From: Thioalkalivibrio paradoxus
Lineage (GTDB): Bacteria; Pseudomonadota; Gammaproteobacteria; Ectothiorhodospirales; Ectothiorhodospiraceae
Assembly: GCA_011390565.1 (NCBI GenBank)
Contig: JAABSC010000003.1
Location: forward strand, 1 to 64,000
Length of the DNA stretch: 64,000 bases
Reading direction: 5' to 3'
Shown: piece by piece, positions 54,906-63,739 of the stretch
How the letters are laid out: each line of letters begins with the position of its first letter
Position numbering within the stretch: position 1 is the first letter of the stretch
Made by a program: the position numbers and the translations under genes
Notes under the pieces: model-generated
What the model saw: only the letters and a program-made list of their open reading frames with translations
Told to the model about the DNA's origin: nothing
Databases searched by the model: none

Positions 54906-56252
54906 ATGAGCAGACTGCCCCTCGGCCGCCTTGCCGCGTACGGTGCGCCGGGCCTGCCCATGGCCATTCTGGGCCTGCCCCTGTTCGTGTTCCTGCCCAC
55001 GTTCTACGCGGAGCACACCGGCATCGGCCTGGCGATGGTGGGCTTCATCCTGCTGGGCGCCCGGCTGTTCGACGTGATCACCGACCCGTTGGTCGGCTAC
55101 GCTTCGGATCGTATCCGCGGTCGCTTCCGCCGGCGCAGCCTGATGCTGCTCGGGGCCCCGATTCTGCTGCTCTCGGTCGAGATGCTGTTTCGCCCGGGCG
55201 AAGGGGTCGGCGCGGTCTACCTGTTCGTGTTCAGCGCGCTGGTGTACCTGGGGTGGACCTTCTTCGCCCTGCCCTATTTCGCCTGGGGCGCGGAACTCTC
55301 GTCCGATTACCACGAGCGCTCGCGCATCAGTGCCTGGCGTGAAGGATTCGTGGTGGCCGGCACCGTGATCGCCGCCTCGCTGCCCGCGGTCCTGAACCTG
55401 CAGAACGATGCCGGTGCGAGTCTCGGCGCACTCGCCACCCTGTTCTGGTGGCTCCTGCCCATCGGGTTGCTGCTGCTGTTGCTGTTCGTGCCCGAGCGCC
55501 CGGGACAGCTCGCACCCGTCGCCTGGCGCCATGGACTGACATTGCTGCGCAGCAACCGGCCGTTTCGCCGCCTGGTGCTGGCCTGGGTTTGCAACGGCAC
55601 CGCGAACGCGATTCCGGCCACGCTGTTCCTGTTGTTCATCACCCACGTACTCCAGGCTCCCGAGCACGCGGGTCCGCTGCTGCTGGTGTACTTCGGAGTC
55701 GGCATCGCTGCGCTTCCCGCCTGGTTGCTCCTCGCCCGCCGGCTCGGCAAACACCGTGTCTGGACCCTGTCGATGATCCTCGCCAGCAGCTTCTTCGTCT
55801 GGGTTCCGTTTCTGGGTCCGGGTGACGTCTTCTGGTTCTACGTGATCACCGTGCTCACCGGACTCAGCCTCGGCGTGGACCTCGCACTTCCCGCGGCGAT
55901 GCAGGCCGATGTGATCGATCAGGACACCGCGGACGGGGGCGGCGAGCGCGCCGGGCTGTTCTTCGGACTCTGGGGCATGGCGACCAAGCTTGCGCTCGCC
56001 CTGGCTGTCGGCATCAGCTTCCCGCTGCTCGGGCTGGTCGGCTTCTCCACCGAGGGGGACAACACGGCAGGCGCACTGCTGGTCCTGGCACTGACCTACG
56101 CCGCGCTGCCCGTCGTATTCAAGTTGGCGGCGATGGCCCTGATCTGGCGTTTCCCGATTGATGAAACCGCGCAACGGCAACTGCGCACACGCATCGAGGC
56201 GCGTGCCGAATACGGTGCCATCCAACCTTCACCTACCGGAGATCATCCATGA
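54906..56252 (+). CDS. GPH/MFS-type transporter (COG2211)
   Basis: 448 residues, 12 membrane helices. The loop 2-3 motif ARLFDVITDPLVGYASDRIR is diagnostic for the glycoside-pentoside-hexuronide/cation symporter group; WGAELSSDYHERSRISAWRE follows. The cargo is unlikely to be a sugar given the operon; members co-occur with CFA/DUF1365 genes and may move a lipid or small effector. ATG is two bases after the methyltransferase stop; overlaps the next gene by four bases. Confidence 0.9.
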   Translation: MSRLPLGRLAAYGAPGLPMAILGLPLFVFLPTFYAEHTGIGLAMVGFILLGARLFDVITDPLVGYASDRIRGRFRRRSLMLLGAPILLLSVEMLFRPGEGVGAVYLFVFSALVYLGWTFFALPYFAWGAELSSDYHERSRISAWREGFVVAGTVIAASLPAVLNLQNDAGASLGALATLFWWLLPIGLLLLLLFVPERPGQLAPVAWRHGLTLLRSNRPFRRLVLAWVCNGTANAIPATLFLLFITHVLQAPEHAGPLLLVYFGVGIAALPAWLLLARRLGKHRVWTLSMILASSFFVWVPFLGPGDVFWFYVITVLTGLSLGVDLALPAAMQADVIDQDTADGGGERAGLFFGLWGMATKLALALAVGISFPLLGLVGFSTEGDNTAGALLVLALTYAALPVVFKLAAMALIWRFPIDETAQRQLRTRIEARAEYGAIQPSPTGDHP

Positions 56253-56833
56253 AAACGACCGCCGTTCGCTCCGCGGCCCGCCTGTTCGCCGTATGCTGCA
56301 TGTCGCTGCTGCTCAGTCTTCCGGCCACGGCCAATATCCGGATCTCGGGCATCGATTTCGTCCCCACCGTCAACGTTGGCGAGGCCCAGATCCCGCTTCG
56401 AGGGGGCGGCCTGTTCCGCTACGCGGTGGTATTCCGGGTGTACGCGGGTGCCCTGTACGCTCCCTCCGAAATCGCCGGGGAAGACATTCTGGGGGCGGAT
56501 GTGCCGAAACGACTCGAGCTGCACTATCTGCTCGACATCAGCGCCGACGATTTCCGCAAGAGCGGACTCGCCTTCCTGGAAAAGCAGCAGAGCCCCGCGG
56601 ACCTGATCGCGCTCGCCGACCGGCTCGAGACCTTCAACGCCGCCTATCAGGACGTCCGGGAGGGGGACCGCTACGCACTCGAGTATCATCCCGAATCCGG
56701 CACTCGACTGCTGAAGAACGACGAGGAACTGGTACGCGTTCCGGGACTCGATTTCGCCCGCGCCTATTTCGGAATCTGGCTCGACCCGCAGCAGCCGCTG
56801 TCATCAAGCTTTCGCAATGATCTGTTAGCCTGA
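56249..56833 (+). CDS. Chalcone isomerase-like domain protein, exported
   Basis: 194 residues. Signal peptide (AVCCMSLLLSLPATANIRIS, cleavage near residue 27), then the chalcone-isomerase-like fold: GGGLFRYAVVFRVYAGALYA, KRLELHYLLDISADDFRKSG and YFGIWLDPQQPLSSSFRNDL. Bacterial members are fatty-acid-binding rather than flavonoid enzymes as far as is known, which fits a lipid-modifying operon. Last gene of the plus arm of locus 2. Confidence 0.9.
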   Translation: MKTTAVRSAARLFAVCCMSLLLSLPATANIRISGIDFVPTVNVGEAQIPLRGGGLFRYAVVFRVYAGALYAPSEIAGEDILGADVPKRLELHYLLDISADDFRKSGLAFLEKQQSPADLIALADRLETFNAAYQDVREGDRYALEYHPESGTRLLKNDEELVRVPGLDFARAYFGIWLDPQQPLSSSFRNDLLA

Positions 56834-57150
56834 AAGGACAGTCAGGGAAGGGTACGGCCCGCACGGTCCCAGGGGGCTCTCAACCTCTTCTCGATCGGTT
56901 TCCGTCTTTTCCGTGGCTGGTCATCTTCATTGCCCGCGTGGATACTCGCGCCATGATGGGCACCTCGAGAGGCTTCCGCCCCCCGTTGGCGCAGTGGCGC
57001 CCGGGACGGCGGAATGCGGGCAGATCACGACGGCAGGCACTACACTCCTGGGTAGAGGGAATTCTGCAGCAGGGTCGTCACAATCTGCCCGGTCCCGACT
57101 ACATCGCGATGACGGCGCGCTCCGTCATCCCCTGCCGAGAGTTGACAGGA
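56834..57150. other. Gene-free stretch with a repeat remnant
   Basis: 317 bases. At 56900-56919 TTCCGTCTTTTCCGTGGCTG matches the right side of the 45167-45244 inverted repeat with one mismatch, but its partner arm is missing. Near 57040-57045 TACACT could be a -10 for the downstream acetyltransferase gene. No gene that I can support. Confidence 0.4.
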
Positions 57151-57597
57151 ATGAGCCGAATCCGGATCCGCGAAGCCAGTTGGCCTGCCGACCGTACCAG
57201 CCTGGAAGCCGTGCGCAGTGCCGTTTTCATCCGTGAACAGGGTGTACCCCGGGCCCTCGAGTTCGACGGATTGGATGCGGCCGCGTTGCATTGGCTTGCG
57301 TTCAACGAGCAGCAGCCCGTGGGTACCCTGCGCCTGTTGCCCACCGGCCAGATCGGTCGCATGGCGGTATTGCCCGCCTACCGAGGGCATGGCATCGCGT
57401 CACGCTTGTTGCGGCATGCCATCGCAGCGGCCGAAGGACATGGCTGGGACGAGGTCTGGCTCAACGCCCAGTATGCGCGCAGGAGTTTTTATGCGGCGCA
57501 TGGATTCATCGTGATCAGTGATATCTTCGAGGATGCCGGGATGCCGCACCAGCGGATGTTGCGTCGGCTGCGCCGGCCTGTCGCGATGGCCGTGTAG
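57151..57597 (+). CDS. GNAT-family N-acetyltransferase
   Basis: 148 residues from ATG 57151 (MSRIRIREASWPADRTSLEA); upstream ATGs give sequence unlike the family. GNAT core: FIREQGVPRALEFDGLDAAA, acetyl-CoA site GRMAVLPAYRGHGIASRLLR (R-x-x-G-x-G/A), LNAQYARRSFYAAHGFI. Substrate unknown; ElaA/YjcF-like. It precedes a DUF7931 gene by 22 bases, a recurrent pair. Confidence 0.9.
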   Translation: MSRIRIREASWPADRTSLEAVRSAVFIREQGVPRALEFDGLDAAALHWLAFNEQQPVGTLRLLPTGQIGRMAVLPAYRGHGIASRLLRHAIAAAEGHGWDEVWLNAQYARRSFYAAHGFIVISDIFEDAGMPHQRMLRRLRRPVAMAV

Positions 57598-57619
57598 GAC
57601 GTCCAGCAAGGAAGACCGC

Positions 57620-58108
57620 GTGTCCGAATCCGCATCACACCCCCTCGAAACGCTTGAAGCCGCTGCCGAGCAAATGGAGACGTTATTGTCCTCGGCCCGG
57701 CGCAGGGTCTGGCTGCAGACGCGTTGTCGGGTACTCAACAGCCTGCCCGAGTTCCATCTCGCGCAGCACCTGTCCCGGGTAGCGCGAAGGACACGGCACC
57801 CCGACCTCCGGATTCTGATCGACGACGATCTCGAGTTGAAAAGAACCCAGCCGCGGCTGGTCCAGACGGCCTCCCGCCTCAGCTCATCGATTTCGGTGCG
57901 CTGTTACGCGCCGGAACAGGAGACGCCCGGCACTCTGCTATTGGTCGTGGACCGGCACTCCTGGCTCTACCTGATCCAGCACCAGGGCCAGGTGGGCCTG
58001 CGTTCGGAGGATGACGACCCGCCGGGCACCCACTCGGCTGCGGAGGACTACGAGGCAGAGTGGGCCGTCAGTAGCGAAGCGCTGGAGTTGCGGCGTCTTT
58101 CGATCTGA
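57620..58108 (+). CDS. DUF7931-like protein downstream of GNAT
   Basis: 162 residues from GTG 57620, AAGGA 8 bases upstream. EQMETLLSSARRRVWLQTRC, RTRHPDLRILIDDDLELKRT and LVQTASRLSSSISVRCYAPE recall a phospholipase-D-like half-fold seen in proteins encoded next to GNAT genes, but no HKD catalytic motif is present. The C-terminus is acidic. Family assignment from memory of pattern and context; function unknown. Confidence 0.7.
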   Translation: MSESASHPLETLEAAAEQMETLLSSARRRVWLQTRCRVLNSLPEFHLAQHLSRVARRTRHPDLRILIDDDLELKRTQPRLVQTASRLSSSISVRCYAPEQETPGTLLLVVDRHSWLYLIQHQGQVGLRSEDDDPPGTHSAAEDYEAEWAVSSEALELRRLSI

Positions 58109-58319
58109 ATCCCGAGGATTATTCTAAAATTCCGGGACTTGCATATACTGGGTGGAAAACCGACAGACCCGGGTTATCGTTCCCCGGGACCGGACCTGCA
58201 GATCCGGGCTGCAGCCGGCGCACTCGACTCCCACCGCGAAAGGCCATCCCCCTGCGGTCGGGAGCGGGCCAAGCCGGACAACCCTGCAGCACCGCGATCG
58301 GCCGGAGGAGGCGTTGCCC

Positions 58320-59969
58320 ATGAAACTGCACCCAAGACCGCAGCCGTCTTCCCGCGCCTCCGGCGTGGCCAACTGGCTGATCCGTCCGGCAAAAGGCTGG
58401 CATCACAAGGCACGGGGCATGATGAAAAACCACATGTTCCTCCCGCTCGCCGTGATCGGCACCATGCTCCTGATCGCGCTCGGCATGAATGCCTGGATCA
58501 TCTTCACCACCTGGAACTCGATCCCGTATTTGGTGGTGCATTCCTTCGTGCTCTGGGTGGCCTTTCTCGCCACGCTCGCGGTTCCGGTGGTGATCTACCA
58601 TCATCTGGTGGCGCCACTGTTCCACTTGCGTCACTGGGCGCAGCGGGTCCAGGGTGGCAACCTCGCGGCCCGTATTCCCGTGCCCCGTACAGGGGAGTTC
58701 GGTGAACTGGTGCAGGACGTCAATGCACTGACCGAGCAGTTGCAGCGCCTGACGCGCGAGATGCGCGAAGAGGTCGGCGTCCAGACCCGACGGCTGCAGG
58801 AGAAGTCCCATACCCTGGAGGTCCTGTACGACGTGGCCGCCAGCATCAACATGTCTCGGGATCTCGACGATCTGCTCACGCGTTTCCTTTTCAGCCTGAA
58901 ACGCACGCTGGGGGCGCGCGCCGCCACCGCGCGCCTGCTGACTCCGGATGGCCAGATGCGGCTCGTGGCGAATCTGGGATTCGATGCCAACAACCGCCAT
59001 TGCCGCGACGTTTTGCCGGTCGGACGCTGCGTATGCGGCAAGGTCGTCGGCGGCAGCGAAATGCTCTGGAAGGCCGATGTGCACGAATGCGGCCGCGTCT
59101 GCGACGAACAGACCGACGAGGAGCCGGCAATGCTGGCGGTTCCGCTGCAGCACCAGGGGCGCACGCTGGGAGTCTACAGCCTGTTTCTCGATGACTGGCC
59201 GCAGAACCTGAACGAAGACATGGACAATCTGCTGACGAGCATCGGCCGGCATCTGGGCATGGCCATCGAAAAGGCGCGCCTGGATGAAGAAGCGCAACGC
59301 TTGACCATCATGGAGGAACGGACGCACATTGCGCATGAACTCCATGATTCGCTCGCGCAGACCCTCGCCAGTCTGGGTTTCCGCGTCGGCGCGCTCGAGG
59401 AATCGCTCGCAGGCCGGGAAGGCGGCATACCGCGGGAAATGACCCTGATCAAGGAAAACCTGGCGCGTGCGAACACCGAACTGCGGGAACTGATCGGTCA
59501 GTTCCGCGCGCCGGCGCACCGCGAGGGCCTGATCACCGCGATCGAGAAGGTCGTCGAGGAATTCCGCAAGGAGGAGGGCATCAGCATCTTCCTGCAACAG
59601 GAATGGAAATCCAGGAAACTGCCGATCGAAATGGAAACCGAGGTATTGCGCATCGTGCAGGAGGCGTTGTGCAACGTGAAGAAGCACGCCGGGGCACAGC
59701 ATGTCCGTGTTCTCCTGCGCGTCGACAACCAGAGCCAGTTCCTGGTCATGGTCGAGGATGACGGAAGGGGCATCCAGGACGACGCCGGCACGGACGGTGG
59801 TCCCGGCGAGCACATCGGCCTGAACGTGATGCAGGAGCGGGCCGCCCGCCTGGGTGGCGAACTGCGGATCGAGACCGAGCAGGGCGAAGGCACCCGCGTC
59901 ACGCTGAACTTTCGGTATCCCAAGCCGCAGGCGGTGGAGTTTCAGCCGCGGCTGCAGGCGGTCCAATGA
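58320..59969 (+). CDS. NarX-like sensor histidine kinase with Cys-rich GAF domain
   Basis: 549 residues; ATG 58320 with GGAGG 8 bases upstream. Two membrane helices (about 39-62 and 70-92) with only a few residues between them, so there is no periplasmic nitrate-sensing domain. HAMP (about 95-150), GAF (about 165-320) with Cys 228, 237, 239, 257 and 261 (CRDVLPVGRCVCG, HECGRVC), HisKA_3 with the phosphorylated His in HIAHELHDSLAQTLASLGFR (about 342), and HATPase (VEDDGRGI, GLNVMQERAARLGG). The Cys set could bind a metal or Fe-S cluster or sense thiol oxidation. Overlaps the response regulator gene. Confidence 0.92.
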   Translation: MKLHPRPQPSSRASGVANWLIRPAKGWHHKARGMMKNHMFLPLAVIGTMLLIALGMNAWIIFTTWNSIPYLVVHSFVLWVAFLATLAVPVVIYHHLVAPLFHLRHWAQRVQGGNLAARIPVPRTGEFGELVQDVNALTEQLQRLTREMREEVGVQTRRLQEKSHTLEVLYDVAASINMSRDLDDLLTRFLFSLKRTLGARAATARLLTPDGQMRLVANLGFDANNRHCRDVLPVGRCVCGKVVGGSEMLWKADVHECGRVCDEQTDEEPAMLAVPLQHQGRTLGVYSLFLDDWPQNLNEDMDNLLTSIGRHLGMAIEKARLDEEAQRLTIMEERTHIAHELHDSLAQTLASLGFRVGALEESLAGREGGIPREMTLIKENLARANTELRELIGQFRAPAHREGLITAIEKVVEEFRKEEGISIFLQQEWKSRKLPIEMETEVLRIVQEALCNVKKHAGAQHVRVLLRVDNQSQFLVMVEDDGRGIQDDAGTDGGPGEHIGLNVMQERAARLGGELRIETEQGEGTRVTLNFRYPKPQAVEFQPRLQAVQ

Positions 59970-60652
59970 CCCAACGGGTTCTGCTGATCGACGACCACAC
60001 CCTCTTCCGCGAGGGACTTCAGGAATTGCTGACCCGCCGGAACATCGAAACGGTGGGGGCCGTGGGCGACGGGGAGGCGGGCATCCGCCTGGCCCGGGAA
60101 CTGCTCCCGGACGTGATCCTGCTCGACATGCGCATGCCCGGCATGAATGGCCTCGACGTCCTGCGCCGACTGCGCCAGGCAGGGTTGCGCATGCCCATCG
60201 TGATGCTGACCACGAGTACCGAGGAAAGCGACCTGATCGAGTGTCTGCGCAACGGTGCGCAGGGCTACCTGCTCAAGGAAATGGAACCGGCCGATCTGGT
60301 CGACGCGCTGGAAGAGATCATTCAGGGCAAGACCGTCGTCGCCCCCCATTTGGCGCAACTGCTGGTCCGCGTGGTCCAGGGCCAACCCGAACCCAGCGCG
60401 AACGAACCAGGCCCGTTCGACGCCCTGACGCCACGCGAAGGCGAGATCCTGAGCCTGCTCGCCGAAGGCCAGAGCAACAAGGTGATCGCTCGCAACCTGG
60501 GCATTTCGGACGGGACGGTCAAACTGCACGTGAAGGCGATCCTGCGCAAGCTCGGCGTCCACTCACGGGTCGAAGCGGCCGTGCTTGCCGTACAGCACAA
60601 CATCGGTAGCAGCCTCCCTCGACCGACCGATCCGTCCAGCGGCGACGCCTGA
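59966..60652 (+). CDS. NarL/FixJ-family response regulator
   Basis: 228 residues. Receiver domain with acidic pocket (VLLIDDHTLFREGLQELLTR), phosphorylated Asp in DVILLDMRMPGMNGLDVLRR, switch Thr/Lys (MLTTSTEESDLIE, GYLLKEMEPADLV). LuxR-type HTH: LTPREGEILSLLAEGQSNKV and IARNLGISDGTVKLHVKAIL. Partner of the sensor kinase upstream (ATGA overlap). Targets unknown; NarL-type proteins often control respiratory genes. Confidence 0.95.
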   Translation: MTQRVLLIDDHTLFREGLQELLTRRNIETVGAVGDGEAGIRLARELLPDVILLDMRMPGMNGLDVLRRLRQAGLRMPIVMLTTSTEESDLIECLRNGAQGYLLKEMEPADLVDALEEIIQGKTVVAPHLAQLLVRVVQGQPEPSANEPGPFDALTPREGEILSLLAEGQSNKVIARNLGISDGTVKLHVKAILRKLGVHSRVEAAVLAVQHNIGSSLPRPTDPSSGDA

Positions 60653-60676
60653 ACCGGAACCCGCCGCGGCGAGACG

Positions 60677-61027
60677 TCAGGCGTAGTGCTTGTGCTGCGA
60701 CCGGCGGGTTCCCGCCCGCTGGGTGACCACCCCGACGATGGCCTGCCGCCCCGAGATTTCCAGGGGCCGCTGGTCGTCCTGCAGCGCGACCAGGAAATGG
60801 CGCCCATCCTCGATCTTCAGCTGGCGGAACAGATATTCGCCATCGATCTGCGCGACGACATAACTGCCATCCTCGCCGGTCCCGGATGGGTCCACGATGA
60901 TGATTACGCCGTGCTCGAATTCGGGCGCCATGCTGTCACCCAGCACGCGCAGGGCGAACGGTTCGCTGGCCGCGCAGCCAGAGGACTCCATGCCCATGTC
61001 GAGATCCATGCTGTCATCGGTAGCCAT
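60677..61027 (-). CDS. S24 (LexA/UmuD-like) peptidase-domain protein without HTH
   Basis: 116 residues from ATG 61027, AGGAG 9 bases upstream. LRVLGDSMAPEFEHGVIII carries the catalytic Ser (GDSM) and YLFRQLKIEDGRHFLVALQD the Lys of the Ser-Lys dyad. There is no DNA-binding domain and no A-G/C-G cleavage-site region, so it is not a repressor by itself. ATG lies five bases after the cysG stop, whose end includes the ribosome site: a cysG-S24 operon, which is an unusual pairing. Basic C-terminal tail. Confidence 0.85.
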   Translation of the reverse strand: MATDDSMDLDMGMESSGCAASEPFALRVLGDSMAPEFEHGVIIIVDPSGTGEDGSYVVAQIDGEYLFRQLKIEDGRHFLVALQDDQRPLEISGRQAIVGVVTQRAGTRRSQHKHYA

Positions 61028-61032
61028 CGCCT

Positions 61033-62493
61033 TCACTCCTGAAGTGCCGCTTCTGCAGGCTGCGCATGCCCGTGGCTGCTGAACAGACTGTGCGCTGTAT
61101 GGTCGGAACCCGGCTGGAACCACTTCAGACGCTCATGGAGCGCCACGACTTCGCCGACGATGATCAGGGTCGGTGGCTGCACGTCGTACTCCTGCACCTG
61201 GTCCGGAAGGGTATCGAGGGTTCCCACGATCACCCGCTGATTCTGCGTGGTGCCCTGCTCGACCAGCGCCGCCGGCGTCGAGCCCGGACGTCCGTGCGCC
61301 TTCAGCTCGCGGCAGATGATCGGCAGCCCGAGGAGCCCCATGTAGAACACCACGGTCTGGGCCGGCTGCGCCAGCATGGTCCAGTTCAGTTCGATGGTGC
61401 CATTCTTCAGATGGCCGGTGGCAAACACCAGGGACTGGGCGTAATCGCGATGCGTGAGCGGAATCCCCGCAAACGAGGCGCAGCCGGCGGCGGCGGTGAC
61501 GCCGGGTACCACCTGGAACGGGATACCCTCCTGCATCAGCGTGTCGATTTCCTCGCCCCCGCGACCGAAGATGAACGGGTCGCCGCCCTTCAGACGCAGG
61601 ACCCGGTTGCCCTCCTTCGCCAGTTTCACGAGCAACCGGTTGATGTCTTCCTGCGGCAGGGTGTGGTCGTTGCGACGTTTCCCCGCGTAGATCATCTCGG
61701 CATCGCGGCGCACCAGCTCGAGGATACCCGGGGACACGAGGTTGTCGTAGACGACGACGTCGGCGAGCTGCATCAGGCGCAGCGCGCGGAAGGTCAGCAG
61801 GTCCGGATCACCCGGCCCCGCACCGACCAGGAAGACCTCGCCGCCACCGTCGCGACGATCAAGGCCCTCCTGCAGCGCCTCGTCGATGATCCTGTGGGCG
61901 GCGTCATCACGACCCGAGAGCACGAGTTCCGTCACCGGACCCTCGAGCAGCCGCTCCCAGAAGCGGCGCCGCAGCTCGGGATTGGGCAGGACGGCCTTGG
62001 CCCGGTCCCGGAAACCCTCGAGCATCCCCGCCAGACGACCGTAGCTTGCCGGCAGGAAGCTCTCGATGCGGGAACGGATCAGCCGGGCGAGCACCGGGGA
62101 CGCTCCACCGGTCGAGATCGCGACCTGAAGCGGCGCGCGGTCGATCATCGACGGGGTGATGAAGGTGCAGAGTTCCGGACGGTCCACCACGTTCACCGGC
62201 ACGAACCGCTCCGTCGCAACCTCGGAGATGTGCCGGTTCACATCCTCGTCGTCGGTGGACGCGACGACCAGCACCCGGTTCTCCACGTCGGCATCCTCGA
62301 ACCGGCGCTCGACGTACTCGATGGCCCCGGCGTCACGCAGCGCGACCAGTTCCGGGCAGAGCTCCGGTGCGATCACGGTCACCCGCGCGCCCGCCTTGCG
62401 CAGCAGGGTCACCTTGCGCATCGCGACGTTGCCACCGCCGACCACGAGACAGGGCCGGTCGGTGAGTTTCATGAACATCGGGTAGTAATCCAT
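61033..62493 (-). CDS. cysG: Siroheme synthase (multifunctional CysG)
   Basis: 486 residues. Residues 1-210: dehydrogenase/ferrochelatase half (CLVVGGGNVAMRKVTLLRKA, VVASTDDEDVNRHI, FITPSMIDRAPLQVAISTGG). Residues about 215-460: uroporphyrinogen-III methyltransferase (VFLVGAGPGDPDLLTFRALR, RLKGGDPFIFGRGGEEIDTL, PGVTAAAGCASFAGIPLTHR). Makes siroheme for sulfite and nitrite reductases, and the sirohaem precursor of dissimilatory sulfite reductase. The C-terminal 25 residues are extra. The sensor-kinase pair next door and this gene converge around the S24 gene. Confidence 0.96.
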   Translation of the reverse strand: MDYYPMFMKLTDRPCLVVGGGNVAMRKVTLLRKAGARVTVIAPELCPELVALRDAGAIEYVERRFEDADVENRVLVVASTDDEDVNRHISEVATERFVPVNVVDRPELCTFITPSMIDRAPLQVAISTGGASPVLARLIRSRIESFLPASYGRLAGMLEGFRDRAKAVLPNPELRRRFWERLLEGPVTELVLSGRDDAAHRIIDEALQEGLDRRDGGGEVFLVGAGPGDPDLLTFRALRLMQLADVVVYDNLVSPGILELVRRDAEMIYAGKRRNDHTLPQEDINRLLVKLAKEGNRVLRLKGGDPFIFGRGGEEIDTLMQEGIPFQVVPGVTAAAGCASFAGIPLTHRDYAQSLVFATGHLKNGTIELNWTMLAQPAQTVVFYMGLLGLPIICRELKAHGRPGSTPAALVEQGTTQNQRVIVGTLDTLPDQVQEYDVQPPTLIIVGEVVALHERLKWFQPGSDHTAHSLFSSHGHAQPAEAALQE

Positions 62494-62522
62494 GATTCCG
62501 AATTCCGTTGTTGAGGGCTTCC

Positions 62523-62795
62523 TCAGGGGTTGCGGACGGTTTCCAGCAGATCGTCCAGTTCACCATCCATGTCGAGTTCGACCAGATCGTCGAAGCCGCC
62601 CACGTGACGGTCCCCGACGAAGATCTGGGGCACGGTACGCTGACCGGTCAGGCGAGCCATCTCGGCGAAGCCCTTGCGGGAATCGTCGATGCGGATGATG
62701 TCCAGGCGCTCGGCAACGCCCCTGCGCTTCAGCAGGGCCTCCGCCCGGTCGCAGTAGGGGCAGGTCTCGATGCGGTACAGGCGTACACGGCTCAT
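62523..62795 (-). CDS. grxC: Glutaredoxin GrxC
   Basis: 90 residues from ATG 62795. Active site YRIETCPYCDRAEALLKRRG (CPYC), TVPQIFVGDRHVGGFDDLVE (TVP cis-Pro and GG-D-D). Dithiol glutaredoxin reducing glutathione mixed disulfides in the cytoplasm. 29 bases before cysG on the same strand, 26 bases after the Sel1-repeat gene, so a Sel1/grxC/cysG/S24 transcription unit is likely. Confidence 0.96.
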   Translation of the reverse strand: MSRVRLYRIETCPYCDRAEALLKRRGVAERLDIIRIDDSRKGFAEMARLTGQRTVPQIFVGDRHVGGFDDLVELDMDGELDDLLETVRNP

Positions 62796-62821
62796 GACGG
62801 CGAGCGCAGCGGCGACCGAAC

Positions 62822-63283
62822 TCAGCGGTACAGCGACTCGATCTCGGCGGGGTCGAACCCGGCCGAGATGTACCAGCGCCGCGCCGCCTCGAGATCGCGT
62901 TCCACGCCCTGCCCCTGCGCGTACATCAGGGCCAGCGTGGTCTTCGAGCCCGCCAGCCCCTGCTCGGCGGCCTTCTCGAACCAGTGCACCGCCTGCGCGG
63001 GTTCCTTCTCCACGCAGTCGCCTTCCATGTACATGAACCCGAGACCGTGCTGCGCCATCGCGTGACCCTGCTCGGCCGCGGCACGCATCATCCGGGCGGC
63101 CTCCTCCGGCTTGGGTACGACGCCCAGGCCGTTCTGGCACATGATCGCCACCCGGTACTGGGCTTCCGCGTGGCCCGCCTCGGCGAGCGGGTAGAGCGCC
63201 TGCATGGATTGCGAGAAGTGCTTGGACTCGAAAGCCGAAATGCCGCTCTCGAGGCTCATCAGGTCGTCGTCAGACAGTTGCAT
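62822..63283 (-). CDS. Sel1-like repeat protein
   Basis: 153 residues from ATG 63283 (MQLSDDDLMSLESGISAFES); ATG 63322 is less likely. Three Sel1/TPR-like helical repeats: GHAEAQYRVAIMCQNGLGVV, GHAMAQHGLGFMYMEGDCVE, GLAGSKTTLALMYAQGQGVE, spaced about 36 residues. No signal peptide, so a cytoplasmic scaffold or regulator. First gene of the unit leading to grxC and cysG. Confidence 0.9.
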   Translation of the reverse strand: MQLSDDDLMSLESGISAFESKHFSQSMQALYPLAEAGHAEAQYRVAIMCQNGLGVVPKPEEAARMMRAAAEQGHAMAQHGLGFMYMEGDCVEKEPAQAVHWFEKAAEQGLAGSKTTLALMYAQGQGVERDLEAARRWYISAGFDPAEIESLYR

Positions 63284-63516
63284 GATCGATCCGGAGGTCC
63301 ATGGGTTGGCCAGCGGGTCCACGTCCCAACGATCGCGCGGGCCCGATTCTGGGACCGTGCATGGTGCAGCAACCCACTCCCTACGTTAACCCTCTCGATG
63401 GGGATATACGTCGACCCGACCGGTAGCCCTATACTGCACCGCGTTTATATGACGAGCCGGGGCCCGGGCCGTGAAGCCTCCCCCGGTCGCGGATCCCACT
63501 TTTGGAGGAAGACGGC

Positions 63517-63717
63517 ATGGATAAGAAGACCCTTTACGAAACGTCCACGAAGATGGAAAGCGCCGGCGTCGATGCTGCCTACGTACTGGGCTGGCAGAGC
63601 GGCTACCTGCACAACCCGAAGCTGGAAGAGCAGCGTGTCACCGAGGCCTACGATGCCGGTTACAACGATGGGCTGGCGGGCAAGACCGACGGATACAGCG
63701 CCTGGGCCAAGCAGTAA
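63517..63717 (+). CDS. Small acidic hypothetical protein
   Basis: 66 residues from ATG 63517, GGAGGAAGA upstream; ATG 63502 would overlap that site. Soluble and acidic. It contains two related Gly-Tyr-rich segments, AAYVLGWQSGYLHNP and EAYDAGYNDGLAGKTDGY, hinting at an internal repeat of the form A-Y-x-x-G-x-x-x-G. No recognised family. Own promoter possible (TATACT at 63430-63435) and a strong terminator follows, so it is a monocistronic, perhaps abundantly expressed gene. Confidence 0.75.
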   Translation: MDKKTLYETSTKMESAGVDAAYVLGWQSGYLHNPKLEEQRVTEAYDAGYNDGLAGKTDGYSAWAKQ

Positions 63718-63739
63718 TCAAGGGCACATGCTGGTCATC

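Noticed and set aside
60677..61027. Prophage repressor
   Set aside because: The S24 domain lacks a DNA-binding half and no phage genes, integrase or att-like repeats surround it.
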